Origin: Arenicola marina
Lineage: Eukaryota > Annelida > Polychaeta > Arenicolidae
Direction: 5' to 3'
Length of the DNA: 64,000 nt
Assembly (NCBI GenBank): GCA_964019135.1
Contig: OZ025258.1
Span: forward strand, 2,294,001-2,358,000
In this document: positions 32,265 to 44,045 of the stretch, piece by piece
Position numbering within the stretch: position 1 is the first letter of the stretch
Layout: each line of letters starts with the position of its first letter
Notes under the pieces: model-generated
What the model saw: only the letters and a program-made list of their open reading frames with translations
The model's database searches: none
Told to the model about the DNA's origin: nothing
Program-made: the position numbers and the translations under genes

Positions 32265-32654
32265 AATTTCAAGCGGAACACGGAGATTGTGTTCCGATAG
32301 CGCGGTCACGTGGTACATTTCACTCCCGGAACTTACTCCCCACCCAGAGGAGGATCACGAGGATTTCCAACATGGCATCAAGGCCCAACAATGCGTGAAG
32401 TATATATAAAGAAGTATTTCGACCTACAAAACATCTGTAAATAATATTATAACAACTAGAATAAAATAACTCCTATCCCTACTCCATATAGGCCCTATCC
32501 GTAGGCCCCAACTCCTAACCCTCATCCCAACCCCTGACCCCTAAGCCCAACCCCTGACCCCTAATCCCTAATCGATTACCACTCCCCGATCCTAACGATA
32601 ACCTTGGGAGTACGCACATACGTATGTCGTTCAGTCTTGCATTGTGTTCGTCGG

Positions 32655-35600
32655 TGTAAGGGCCGCGGTGTTTACGGGCCGCGGTGTTTAAGGGCCGCGG
32701 TGTTTAAGGGCCGCGGTGTAAGGGCCGCGGTGTGTAAGGTCCGCGGTGTAAAGGCCGCGGTGTAAGGGCCGCGGTGTGTAAGGGACGCGGTGTAAGGGCC
32801 GCGGTGTAAGGGCCGCGATGAAAGGGCCGCGGTGTGTAAGGGCCGCGGTGTAAGGGCCGCGGTGTGTAAGGGCCGCGGTGTGTAAGGGCCGCGGTGTAAG
32901 GGCCGCGGTGTGTAAGGGCCGCGGTGTAAGGGCCGCGGTGTAAGGGCCGCGGTGTAAGGGCCGCGGTGTGTAAGGGCCGCGGTGTAAGGGCCGCGGTGTA
33001 AGGGCCGCGGTGTAAGGGCCGCGGTGTGTAAGGGCCGCGGTGTAAGGGCCGCGGTGTGTAAGGGCCGCGGTGTGTAAGGGACGCGGTGTAAGGGACGCGG
33101 TGTAAGGGCCGCGGTGTAAGGGCCGCGGTGTGTAAGGGCCGCGGTGTGTAAGGGCCGCGGTGTAAGGGCCGCGGTGTAAGGGCCGCGGTGTGTAAGGGCC
33201 GCGGTGTGTAAGAGCCGCGGTATAAAGGCCGCGGTGTAAGGGCCGCGGTGTAAGGGCCGCGGTGTAAGGGACGCGGTGTGTAAGGGTCGCGGTGTAAGGG
33301 CCACGGTGTAAGGGCCGCGGTGTAAGGGCCGGGGTGTAAAGGCCGCGATGTAAGGGCCGCGGTGTAAGGGCCGCGGTGTAAGGGCCGCGGTGTGTAAGGG
33401 CCGCGGTGTAAGGGCCGCGGTGTGTAAGGGCCGCGGTGTGTAAGGGACGCGGTGTAAGGGACGCGGTGTGTAAGGGTCGCGGTGTAAGGGCCACGGTGTA
33501 AGGGCCGCGGTGTAAGGGCCGCGGTGTAAGGGCCGCGGTGTGTAAGGGCCGCGGTGTGTAAGGGCCGCGGTGTAAGGGCCGCGGTGTAAGGGCCGCGGTG
33601 TAAGGGCCGCGGTGTAAGAGCCGCGGTGTAAAGGCCGCGGTGTGTAAGGGCGGAGGTGTAAGGGCCGCGGTGTAAGGGTAGCGGTGTAAGGGCCGCGGTG
33701 TAAGGGCCGCGGTGTGTAAGGGCCGCGGTGTAAAGGCCGCGGTGTAAGGGCCGCGGTGTAAAGGCCGCGGTGTGTAAGGGCCGCGGTTTAAGGGCCACGA
33801 TCTGTAAGGGCCGCGGTGTAAGGGACGCGGTGTGTAAGGGCCGCTGTGTGTAAGGGCCGCGGTGTAAGGGCCACGGTGTGTAAGGGCCGCGGTGTAAGGG
33901 CCGCGGTGTAAGGGCCACGGTGTGTAAGGGCCGCGGTGTAAGGGCCGCGGTGTAAGGACCGCGGTGTAAGGGCCGCGGTGTAAGGGCCGCGGTGTAAGGG
34001 CCGCGGTGTGTAAGGGCCGCTGTGTGTAAGGGCCGCGGTGTAAGGGCCACTGTGTGTAAGGGCCGCGGTGTAAGGAAAGCGGTGTAAGGGCCGCGGTGTA
34101 AGGGCCGCGGTCTAAAGGCCGCGGTGTAAGGGCCGCGGTGTAAGGGCCGCGGTCTAAAGGCCGCGGTGTAAGGGCCGCGGTGTGTAAGGGCCGCGGTGTA
34201 AGGGCCGCTGTGTGTGGGCCACGGTGTGTAAGGGCCGCGGTGTAAGGGCCGCGGTGTAAGGGCCGCGGTGTAAGGGCCGCGGTGTAAGGGCCGCGGTGTA
34301 AGGGCCGCGGTGTAAGGGCCGAAGTGTGTAAGGGCCGCGGTGTGTAAGGGACGCGATGTGTAAGGGCCGCGGTGTAAGGGCCGTGGTGTAAGGGCCGCGG
34401 TGTGAGGGCCGCGGTGTAAGAACCGCGGTGTAAGGGCCGCGGTGTAAGGGCCGCGGTGTAGGCGGCCGCGGTGTAAGGGCCGCGGTGTAAGGGCCGCGGT
34501 GTAGGCGGCCGCGGTGTAAGGGCCGCGGTGTGTAAGGGCCGCAGTGTAGGCGGCCGCGGTGTAAGGGCCGCGGTGTAAGGGCCGCAGTGTGTAAGGGCCG
34601 CGGTGTATAAGGGACGCGGTGTGTAAGGGCCGCGTTGTGTAAAGGCCGCGATGTAAGGGCCGCGGTGTAAGGGCCGCGGTGTAAGGGCCGCGGTGTAAGG
34701 GCCGCGGTGTGTAAGGGCCGCGGTGTAGGCGGCCGCGGTGTAAGGGCCGCGGTGTAAGGGCCGCGGTGTAAGGGCCGCGGTGTATAAGGGACGCGGTGTG
34801 TAAGGGCCGCGTTGTGTAAAGGCCGCGATGTAAGGGCCGCGGTGTAAGGGCCGCGGTGTAAGGGCCGCGGTGTAAGGGCCGCGGTGTGTAAGGGCCGCGG
34901 TGTAAGGGCCGCAGTGTGTAAGGGCCGCGGTGTATAAGGGACGCGGTGTTTAAGGGCCGCGTTGTGTAAAGGCCGCGATGTAAGGGCCGCGGTGTAAGGA
35001 CCGCGGTGTAATGGCCGCGGTGTAAGGGCCGCGGTGTAAGGGCCGCGGTGTGTAAGGGCCGCGGTGTAAGGGCCGCGGTGTAAGGGCCGCGGTGTAAGGG
35101 CCGCGGTGTAAGGGCCGCGGTGTAGGCGGCCGCGGTGTAAGGGCCGCGGTGTTAGGGCCGAGGTGTAAGGGCCGCGGTGTAAGGGCCGCGGTGTAAGGGC
35201 CGCGGTGTGTAAGGGCCGCGGTGTGTAAGGGCCGCGGTGTAAAGGCCGCGGTGTAAGGGCCGCGGTGTAAGGGCCGCGGTGTAAGGGCCGCGGTGTGTAA
35301 GGGCCGCGGTGTAAGGGCCGCAGTGTGTAAGGGCCGCGGTGTATAAGGGACGCGGTGTGTAAGGGCCGCGGTGTAAGGGCCGCGGTGTAAGGGCCGCGGT
35401 GTAAGGGCCGCGGTGTAGGCGGCCGCGGTGTAAGGGCCGCGGTGTGTAAGGGCCGCGGTGTAAGGGCCGCGGTGTAAGGGCCGCGGTGTGTAAGGGCCGC
35501 GGTGTGTAAAGGCCGCGGTGTGTAAGGGCCGCGGTGTAAGGGCCGCGGTGTAAGGGCCGAGGTGTAAGGGCCGCGGTGTAAGGGCCGCGGTGTAAGGGCC

Positions 35601-35762
35601 GCGGTGTGTAAGGGCCGCGGTGTAAGGGCCGCGGTGTGTAAGGGCCGCGGTGTAAGAGCCGCGGTGTATAGGCCGCGGTCTAAGGGCCGCGATGTAAGGG
35701 CTGCGGCGTAAGGGCCGCGGTGTAGGCGGCCGCGGTGTAAGGGCCGCGGTGTGTAAGGGCCG
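32655..35762. repeat. 14/16-bp GC-rich minisatellite (CCGCGG units)
   Basis: About 210 units of GTAAGGGCCGCGGT (14 bp) and GTGTAAGGGCCGCGGT (16 bp), with variants GGCGGCCGCGGT and GGGACGCGG. Each unit holds a CCGCGG palindrome and CpGs. Minus-strand frames ([10 protein letters not shown] types up to 448 aa) are spurious. Confidence 0.97.
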
Positions 35763-36236
35763 CCAATTTCTAAGGTTAGGATTTAGATTATGAATAAATT
35801 TAGAATGAATATGGATATATATTTAGGCCGGATAGCTTGATCATAATACGAGACGAAACTGCGAGCTACTTTGATCGATACCCAACATACAAACACGTCT
35901 GTAAATTTGCATAGGCCGTATAACAGAAACTACGATTTTATTGCGGAAAACAAATCGCATTGAACAACATACGTACTGAAGTTTGAAGCACCCGGCTTGT
36001 GCTATTTTTGAGGTCTGGCTAAAATGACAATTTGGCTGATTTTGAATTTGCGGGTTGATATTGCAGGTTGAAATTGCAGGCTGTGACACTCTGCCACCCA
36101 AGCTCGCTTGGTGGAGCGCCGTTCGTGGGCTTACCGCAGCCGTTGGAGCGAGATTGTCTGCCACTCTCAGCCTTCGACTCACTCCGCTAGCGGAGGTTAC
36201 GTAGCGCTACCTAGCGAATGTAAGAATTACAATTAT
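35763..36236. other. Unique spacer between two arrays
   Basis: Ordinary sequence; no exon seen. The 113-aa minus frame at 35841 shows no domain. Confidence 0.5.
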
Positions 36237-39200
36237 CCCGTGTCTAGACACCGGACACCGTGCCCCCTCCCGTGTCTAGACACCGTGCCCCCTCCCGTGT
36301 CTAGACACCGTGCCCCCTCCCGTGTCTAGACGCCGGACACCGTGCCCCCTCCCGTGTCTAGACACCGGACACCGTGCCCCCTCCCGTGTCTAGACACCGG
36401 ACACCGTGCCCCCTCCCGTGTCTTGACACCGTGCCCCCTCCCGTGTCTAGACGCCGGACACCATGCCCCCTCCCGTGTCTAGACACCGTGCCCCCTCCCG
36501 TGGCTAGACACCGGACACCGTGCCCCCTCCCGTGTCTAGACACCGGACACCGTGCCCCCTCCCGTGTCTAGACGCCGGACACCGTGCCCCCTCCCGTGTC
36601 TAGACACCGGACACCGTGCCCCCTCCCGTGGCTAGACACCGGACACCGTGCCCCCTCCCGTGTCTAGACGCCGGACACCGTGCCCCCTCCCGTGTCTAGA
36701 CACCGGATACCGTGCCCCCTCCCGTGTCTAGACACCGGACACCGTGCCCCCTCCCGTGTCTAGACACCGGACACCGTGCCCCCTCCCGTGTCTAGACACC
36801 GTGCCCCCTCCCGTGTCTAGACACCGTGCCCCCTCCCGTGTCTAGACATTGGACACCGTGCCCCCTCCCGTGTCTAGACACCGGACACCGTGCCCCCTCC
36901 CGTGTCTAGACACCGGACACCGTGCACCCTCCCGTGTCTAGACACCGTGCCCCCTCCCGTGTCTAGATACCGGACACCGTGCCCCCTCCCGTGTCTAGAC
37001 GCCGGACACCGTGCCCCCTCCCGTGTCTAGACGCCGGACACCGTGCCCCCTCCCGTGTCTAGATGCCGGACACCGTGCCCCCTCCCGTGTCTAGACACCG
37101 GACACCGTGCCCCCTCCCGTGTCTAGACACCGGACACCGTGCCCCCTCCCGTGTCTAGACGCCGGACACCGTGCCCCCTCCCGTGTCTAGACACCGGACA
37201 CCGTGCCCCCTCCCGTGGCTAGACACCGGACACCGTGCCCCCTCCCGTGTCTAGACACCGGACACCGTGCCCCCTCCCGTGTCTAGACGCCGGACACCGT
37301 GCCCCCTCCCGTGTCTAGACACCGGACACCGTGCCCCCTCCCGTGTCTAGACACCGTGCCCCCTCCCGTGTCTAGACACCGTGCCCCCTCCCGTGTCTAG
37401 ACACCGTGCCCCCTCCCGTGTCTAGACACCGTGCCCCCTCCTGTGTCTAGACGCCGGACACCGTGCCCCCTCCCGTGGCTAGACACCGTGCCCCCTCCCG
37501 TGTCTAGACACCGTGCCCCCTCCCGTGTCTAGACACCGTGCCCCCTCCCGTGTCTAGACACCGGACACCGTGCCCCCTCCCGTGTCTAGACACCGGACAC
37601 CGTGCCCCCTCCCGTGTCTAGACACCGGACACCGTGCCCCCTCCCGTGTCTAGACGCCGGACACCGTGCCCCCTCCCGTGTCTAGACACCGGACACCGTG
37701 CCCCCTCCCGTGTCTAGACACCGGACACCGTGCCCCCTCCCGTGTCTAGACACCGGACACCGCGCTCCTTCCCGTGTCTAGACACCGTGCCCCCTCCCGT
37801 GTCTAGACACCGTGCCCCCTCCCGTGTCTAGACACCGGACACCGTGCCCCCTCCCGTGTCTAGACACCGGACACCGTGCCCCCTCCCGTGTCTAGACACC
37901 GGACACCGTGCACCCTCCCGTGTCTAGACACCGTGCCCCCTCCCGTGTCTAGACACCGGACACCGTGCCCCCTCCCGTGTCTAGACGCCGGACACCGTGC
38001 CCCCTCCCGTGTCTAGACGCCGGACACCGTGCCCCCTCCCGTGTCTAGATGCCGGACACCGTACCCCCTCCCGTGTATAGACACCGGACACCGTGCCCCC
38101 TCCCGTGTCTAGACACCGGACACCGTGCCCCCTCCCGTGTCTAGACACCGGACACCGTGCCCCCTCCCGTGTCTAGACACCGTGCCCCCTCCCGTGTCTA
38201 GACACCGGACACCGTGCCCCCTCCCGTGTCTAGACGCCGGACACCGTGCCCCCTCCCGTGTCTAGACGCCGTACACCGTGCCCCCTCCCGTGTCTAGATG
38301 CCGGACACCGTGCCCCCTCCCGTGTCTAGACACCGGACACCGTGCCCCCTCCCGTGTCTAGACACCGTGCCCCCTCCCGTGTCTAGACGCCGGACACCGT
38401 GCCCCCTCCCGTGTCTAGACACCGGACACCGTGCCCCCTCCCGTGGCTAGACACCGGACACCGTGCCCCCTCCCGTGTCTAGACACCGGACACCGTGCCC
38501 CCTCCCGTGTCTAGACGCCGGACACCGTGCCCCCTCCCGTGTCTAGACACCGGAAACCGTGCCCCCTCCCGTGTCTAGACACCGTGCCCCCTCCCGTGTC
38601 TAGACACCGTGCCCCCTCCCGTGTCTAGACACCGTGCCCCCTCCCGTGGCTAGACACCGTGCCCCCTCCCGTGTCTAGACACCGTGCCCCCTCCCGTGTC
38701 TAGACACCGGACACCGTGCCCCCTCCCGTGTCTAGACACCGGACACCGTGCCCCCTCCCGTGTCTAGACACCGGACACCGTGCCCCCTCCCGTGTCTAGA
38801 CACCGTGCCCCCTCCCGTGTCTAGACGCCGGACACCGTGCCCACTCCCGTGGCTAGACACCGTGCCCCCTCCCGTGTCTAGACGCCGGACACCGTGCCCC
38901 CTCCCGTGTCTAGACACCGGACACCGTGCCCCCTCCCGTGTCTAGACACCGGACACCGTGCCCCCTCCCGTGTCTAGACACCGGACACCGCGCTCCTTCC
39001 CGTGTCTAGACACCGTGCCCCCTCCCGTGTCTAGACACCGTGCCCCCTCCCGTGTCTAGACACCGGACACCGTGCCCCCTCCCGTGTCTAGACACCGGAC
39101 ACCGTGCCCCCTCCCGTGTCTAGACACCGGACACCGTGCACCCTCCCGTGTCTAGACACCGTGCCCCCTCCCGTGTCTAGACACCGGACACCGTGCCCCC

Positions 39201-41218
39201 TCCCGTGTCTAGACGCCGGACACCGTGCCCCCTCCCGTGTCTAGACGCCGGACACCGTGCCCCCTCCCGTGTCTAGATGCCGGACACCGTACCCCCTCCC
39301 GTGTATAGACACCGGACACCGTGCCCCCTCCCGTGTCTAGACACCGGACACCGTGCCCCCTCCCGTGTCTAGACACCGGACACCGTGCCCCCTCCCGTGT
39401 CTAGACACCGTGCCCCCTCCCGTGTCTAGACACCGGACACCGTGCCCCCTCCCGTGTCTAGACGCCGGACACCGTGCCCCCTCCCGTGTCTAGACGCCGG
39501 ACACCGTGCCCCCTCCCGTGTCTAGATGCCGGACACCGTGCCCCCTCCCGAGTCTAGACACCGGACACCGTGCCCCCTCCCGTGTCTAGACATCGGACAC
39601 CGTGCCCCCTCCCGTGTCTAGACGCCGGACACCGTGCACCCTCCCGTGTCTAGACGCCGGACACCGTGCCCCCTCCCGTGTCTAGACACCGGACAGCGTG
39701 CCCCCTCCCGTGTCTAGATGCCGGACACCGTGCCCCCTCCCGTGTCTAGACACCGTGCCCCCTCCCGTGTCTAGACACCGGACACCGTGCCCCCTCCCGT
39801 GTCTAGACACCGGACACCGTGCCCCCTCCCGTGTCTAGACACCGGACACCGTGCCCCCTCCCGTGTCTAGACGCCGGACACCGTGCCCCCTCCCGTGTCT
39901 AGACACCGGACAGCGTGCCCCCTCCCGTGGCTAGATGCCGGACACCGTGCCCCCTCCCGTGTCTAGACACCGGACACCGTGCCCCCTCCCGTGTCTAGAC
40001 ACCGGACACCGTGCCCCCTCCCGTGTCTAGACACCGGACACCGTGCCCCCTCCCGTGTCTAGACACCGTGCCCCCTCCCGTGTCTAGGCGCCGGACACCG
40101 TGCCCCCTCCCGTGTCTAGGCGCCGGACACCGTGCCCCCTCCCGTGTCTAGACACCGGACACCGTGCACCCTCCCGTGTCTAGACACCGGACACCGTGCA
40201 CCCTCCCGTGTCTAGACACCGTGCCCCCTCCCGTGTCTAGACACCGGACACCGTGCCCCCTCCCGTGTCTAGACACCGGACACCGTGCCCCCTCCCGTGT
40301 CTAGACGCTGGACACCGTGCCCCCTCCCGTGTCTAGATGCCGGACACCGTGCCCCCTCCCGTGTCTAGACACCGGACACCGTGCCTCCTCCCGTGGCTAG
40401 ACACCGGACACCGTGCCCCCTCCCGTGTCTAGACACCGGACACCGGGCCCCCTCCCGTGTCTAGACACCGTGCCCCCTCCCGTGTCTAGGCACCGTGCCC
40501 CCTCCCGTGTCTAGACGCCGGACACCGTGCCCCCTCCCGTGTCTAGACACCGGACACCGTGCCCCCTCCCGTGTCTAGACACTGTGCCCCCTCCCGTGTC
40601 TAGACACCGGACACCGTGCCACCTCCCATGTCTAGACACCGGACAGCGTGCCCCCCCCCCCCGTGTCTAGACACCGTGCCCCCTCCCGTGTCTAGACGCC
40701 GGACAACGTGCCCCCTCCCGTGTCTAGACACCGGACACCGTGCCCCCTCCCGTGTCTAGACACCGGACACCGTGCCCCCTCCCGTGTCTAGACACCGGAC
40801 ACCGTGCCCCCTCCCGTGTCTAGACACCGGACACCGTGCCCCCTCCCGTGTCTAGACACCGGACACCGTGCCCCCTCCCGTGTCTAGACGCCGGACACGG
40901 TGCCCCCCCGTGTCTAGACGCCGGACACCGTGCACCCTCCCGTGTCTAGACACCGGACAACGTGCCCCCTCCCGTGTCTAGACACCGGACACCGTGCCCC
41001 CTCCCGTGTCTAGACACCGGACACCGTGCCCCCTCCCGTGTCTAGACACAGGACACCGTGCCCCCTCCCGTGTCCAGACACCGGACACCGTGCCCCCTCC
41101 CGTGTCTAGACACCGGACACCGTGCCCCCTCCCGTGTCTAGACACCGGACAGCGTGCCCCCTCCCGTGTCTAGACACCGTACCCCCTCCCGTGTCTAGGC
41201 GCCGGACACCGTGCTCCG
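36237..41218. repeat. 32/25-bp minisatellite array
   Basis: About 165 units with core CCGTGTCTAGACACCGGACA then CCGTGCCCCCT (32 bp), or the same lacking CGGACAC (25 bp). A higher-order duplication of about 1228 bp is visible: the unique variant CGCGCTCCTTCCCGTG is at 37761 and 38989, each followed by the same order of CACCC, GATGCC and GTGTATAGAC variants. TCTAGA sites recur in most units. Confidence 0.97.
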
Positions 41219-41225
41219 TCCGGTG

Positions 41226-41753
41226 ACGCGTAGCTTCACTCTGCCAGCAGAGGGCGTTCGTTCCTCACATCACCTCTGCCCCACGTCACCGCCCACCTCA
41301 CGGTTAACCCCAACGGTCCTGGGGTCACGAATGGTTTTAGAGGGTTTTCTAGATTGAATATTGAATTCTCGATGCAGAATTTGAAAAATATACATTCCGT
41401 TGTCAAATGATCACAATGAAAGAGTTAAGCGAAAAATTATTTCAAAATAACACGGGGTCAAAGTTCAAAACGCTTCACGCCTTTGACCTCGACCGCACTC
41501 GAAAATATAGTTCGTAAGTAACATGGCTTCAAAGTAATCAAACTCAAATGCATTCGTCAGGTATGGTACCAGTGGCACAGTAAATGCTAAACAGCGGTGT
41601 ATTTGATGCCAAACTGCCAAAATTTATCTTCGGTTAGATTCATTTCAATTTTCGCGTATGAAGGATAATTCTGATGGTTAAATTTGACGTGGGGCAGAGG
41701 GACTATGGCGCAAGCGTAACGCCCTCTGCCGGGAGATCGGCGTAGCCTCTGTG
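41226..41753. mobile_element. Small element with about 60-bp terminal inverted repeats
   Basis: Left end 41226-41287 (CACTCTGCCAGCAGAGGGCG ... CTGCCCCACGTC) and right end 41686-41753 (GACGTGGGGCAGAGGG ... CGCCCTCTGCCGGGAG) are imperfect inverted repeats around about 400 bp without a long frame. Probably a non-autonomous DNA transposon. Confidence 0.6.
41270..41339 (-). repeat. Copy of a dispersed segment also at 56141-56210
   Basis: On the minus strand, ATTCGTGACCCCAGGACCG and GAGGTGGGCGGTGACGTGGG match 56141-56210 in plus orientation with few differences. It overlaps the left end of the TIR element. Confidence 0.8.
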
Positions 41754-44045
41754 AATTAAGGTGGACGTTGTACCAGTCTCTTTCGAGTGTCGAACGAACG
41801 CCGTAGCGGATGAGGCCTTTTCTAGGTCACGCGCCCAGCGACGTTCTTTAGGCGGGTCACAGATTTATCTGACACCTACAGGGCAATGGACCAGGAAGGC
41901 TACAGAAAGAACGCCCCACGAACACTGACTGCTGTATATCTTGCTGACGCTTAAATTTCCTAGACTGCCGACATCTGTCAAATAGATTGGCCTGTCCGGT
42001 GAAGGTTTCTGCGTCTTATAAGTAAGCGCTTCCCATCCGCTTGACAAATCACCCAAAGCGTCTGCCTTTAGAGAAGCAATTTGCAGATGGTAATCCTGGG
42101 AAAACTGAAACATTTAGAGCAGTGCTTCTATCAAAGCGATTCGCTGCTAATGCAGCCAACGGCAGGACGGACTGCTTCCGCCAGGCACTATCGTGGTAGG
42201 CACGAAAGAAATAATTTGTTAATACGCGGCTGTATAGTAAGGATAGATGACGCTCTTGACACTAATTCATGTTCTATTCTGTCTGTCGGGCTTCAGAAGC
42301 GTCTGGTTGCACTTAGATTTGCTCTTCAAATAATTTATGCCAAAAAATGTCCCTCCGCTTGGTGGAACTACTTGTGTTGTAGCGGCTGTATGTTTCAATG
42401 ACATGTTTCCTCATTTCTAAATTATGATGGAGTTCGTCATTAATCTTGTTTATATCACATTATTAACGTGACGAGCACAACCGCCTAACGATTTGGCGTT
42501 CTCACCAATAACTACAAGGAGTCTCCGCCAGTTATACAGCCTCAGAGCTCCATCGCTACGGATAGAACTCAATCCCAACAGATGGAAGTAAATCGCCATT
42601 TAAGTCAATCCCTAATTTCAATACATTAGTGATTGACTTGGCATGAATACATCATTCGGGGCAGTTTATGTTGTGAAGAAATACAACAAAATCCCGTTTG
42701 TGATCAGTTTTTCATCATTACTGTGACTGATGTGCTTTGAGTATGGTGTCGTCATTGTTTAAGCAATGCAGTGATTGCTTTGAGCCATGTTGTCATTTGT
42801 GAATGGCGAAATATTATTTTGCGCCAATATGTCGATTGCGTCGATTTGCATGTTTGTTGATGACGAAAATCTGTTAATCGCAGGTCATTGAAAAATAACT
42901 TCAAGCTTTTTGGGAAAAGGTACCAATGACCTCAGTTTTTCCGTATTTCGACACGTTTAGGCCACAGCTATCGCCATGGAGTTCTAACAGGTCATAGAGA
43001 TATGAATAGGGATGACATATATAATCTGATATTTTTTTGAGGCGTCATGTGACGTCACGATGACGTAATTGGTTCACAAAGAAATCCGCAAAAATCTGAA
43101 AAAAATGCTAAACGTGTTTGAGTGGCGTCATGTGATATGGGTACATAAAAAACACGTTCCTAGCTTACTTCCGGTCCAAGGGCGACGGCAACTCCCCATG
43201 GGAGCATGCTAAAGCCGTCTACTTCTCATCTCAGGGAACATGTCTTGGTTTGTCTTGCCTTCGTCCAAAAATTAACAGAATTGTTTTCTTTGGTTAAACA
43301 TGGTATCCGACAGTCACTGTCCTTACCATATGCAATTCGAGTAAGAAATGACGTCACAGCTATTTTTGTTTCAATTTTCTGAATGGTAAAATATATGGAT
43401 ATTTCGTGTTTTTGCGGGACCGCGGCGCACGGGTGCCCTGCCGACACAATCACTCTGTTGTCATCTTAACGACCTTAGTCGTCGTATTATTTGCGCGTTG
43501 CCTTATGTCACGTCATGTCGTCATTATTTCGTCATCACGAGCAAGTTTTAAATACGCTCTAACGTCAGAACGAAACACTTTCATTAACTTGCACGAAATC
43601 GAGGCAGCTCTGATTTAAAAAAAAAAAAACCCCAAAGACTGTCGATAACAAATGCCCGGCCACTGTATAAATCTATATCCAGGATTATGACGTTAATAAG
43701 GAAATGAACGATACAATGTTACAAACACAGGAGTGCATGTCACTGCCTTGTTGACACGGCTCCAGGCTTCAATAATCTGGGTTTTTGTTGTTATCAATCT
43801 CATATAAAATTTCCAATGGTCATGAATTGGAACCGGCCGGTCGCACAGAGCGCCACGGATTGCGCTGGCCATGTAGACTACGAGGCCGAGTCTTCCTGAC
43901 ATACAGGAACACATTTTGTCAATTGGCTTTCCTTGCCAACGTTTTTCATATAAAAAACTGTGAATACCTTGATCAGTCTTGCCATCTTACCGTGCAATTG
44001 ATTAAGCTTGTTAGATTAATTATGGACCAGGTGACTAATTTATAC
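41754..44045. other. Unique intergenic sequence, no gene recognised
   Basis: AT-rich. Frames of 82 aa (41865-42113, minus), 106 aa (42081) and 70-75 aa (43226, 43406) show no known motif. A 12-base A run lies near 43617. Confidence 0.55.
43824..43890 (-). repeat. tRNA-like relic (possible SINE head)
   Basis: Minus strand GCCTCGTAGTCTACATGGCC resembles a tRNA 5' end with A box, and GGTTCCAATTC (43834-43824) resembles a B box at suitable spacing. No cloverleaf is convincing. Confidence 0.3.

Larger units (their letters stand above)
30523..32650. other. Intergenic sequence, no gene recognised
   Basis: AT-rich, with short frames (98 aa at 30868, 72 aa at 31683) that lack any recognisable motif and are best left out. 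It contains a hairpin at 31463-31560, a dispersed-repeat fragment at 32210-32264 and a C-rich near-telomeric-looking stretch at 32500-32580. Confidence 0.6.

Noticed and set aside
32500-32580. Interstitial telomere sequence (CCCTAA-like)
   Set aside because: Units such as AACCCCTGACCCCTAA are irregular; only isolated matches to the telomere hexamer.
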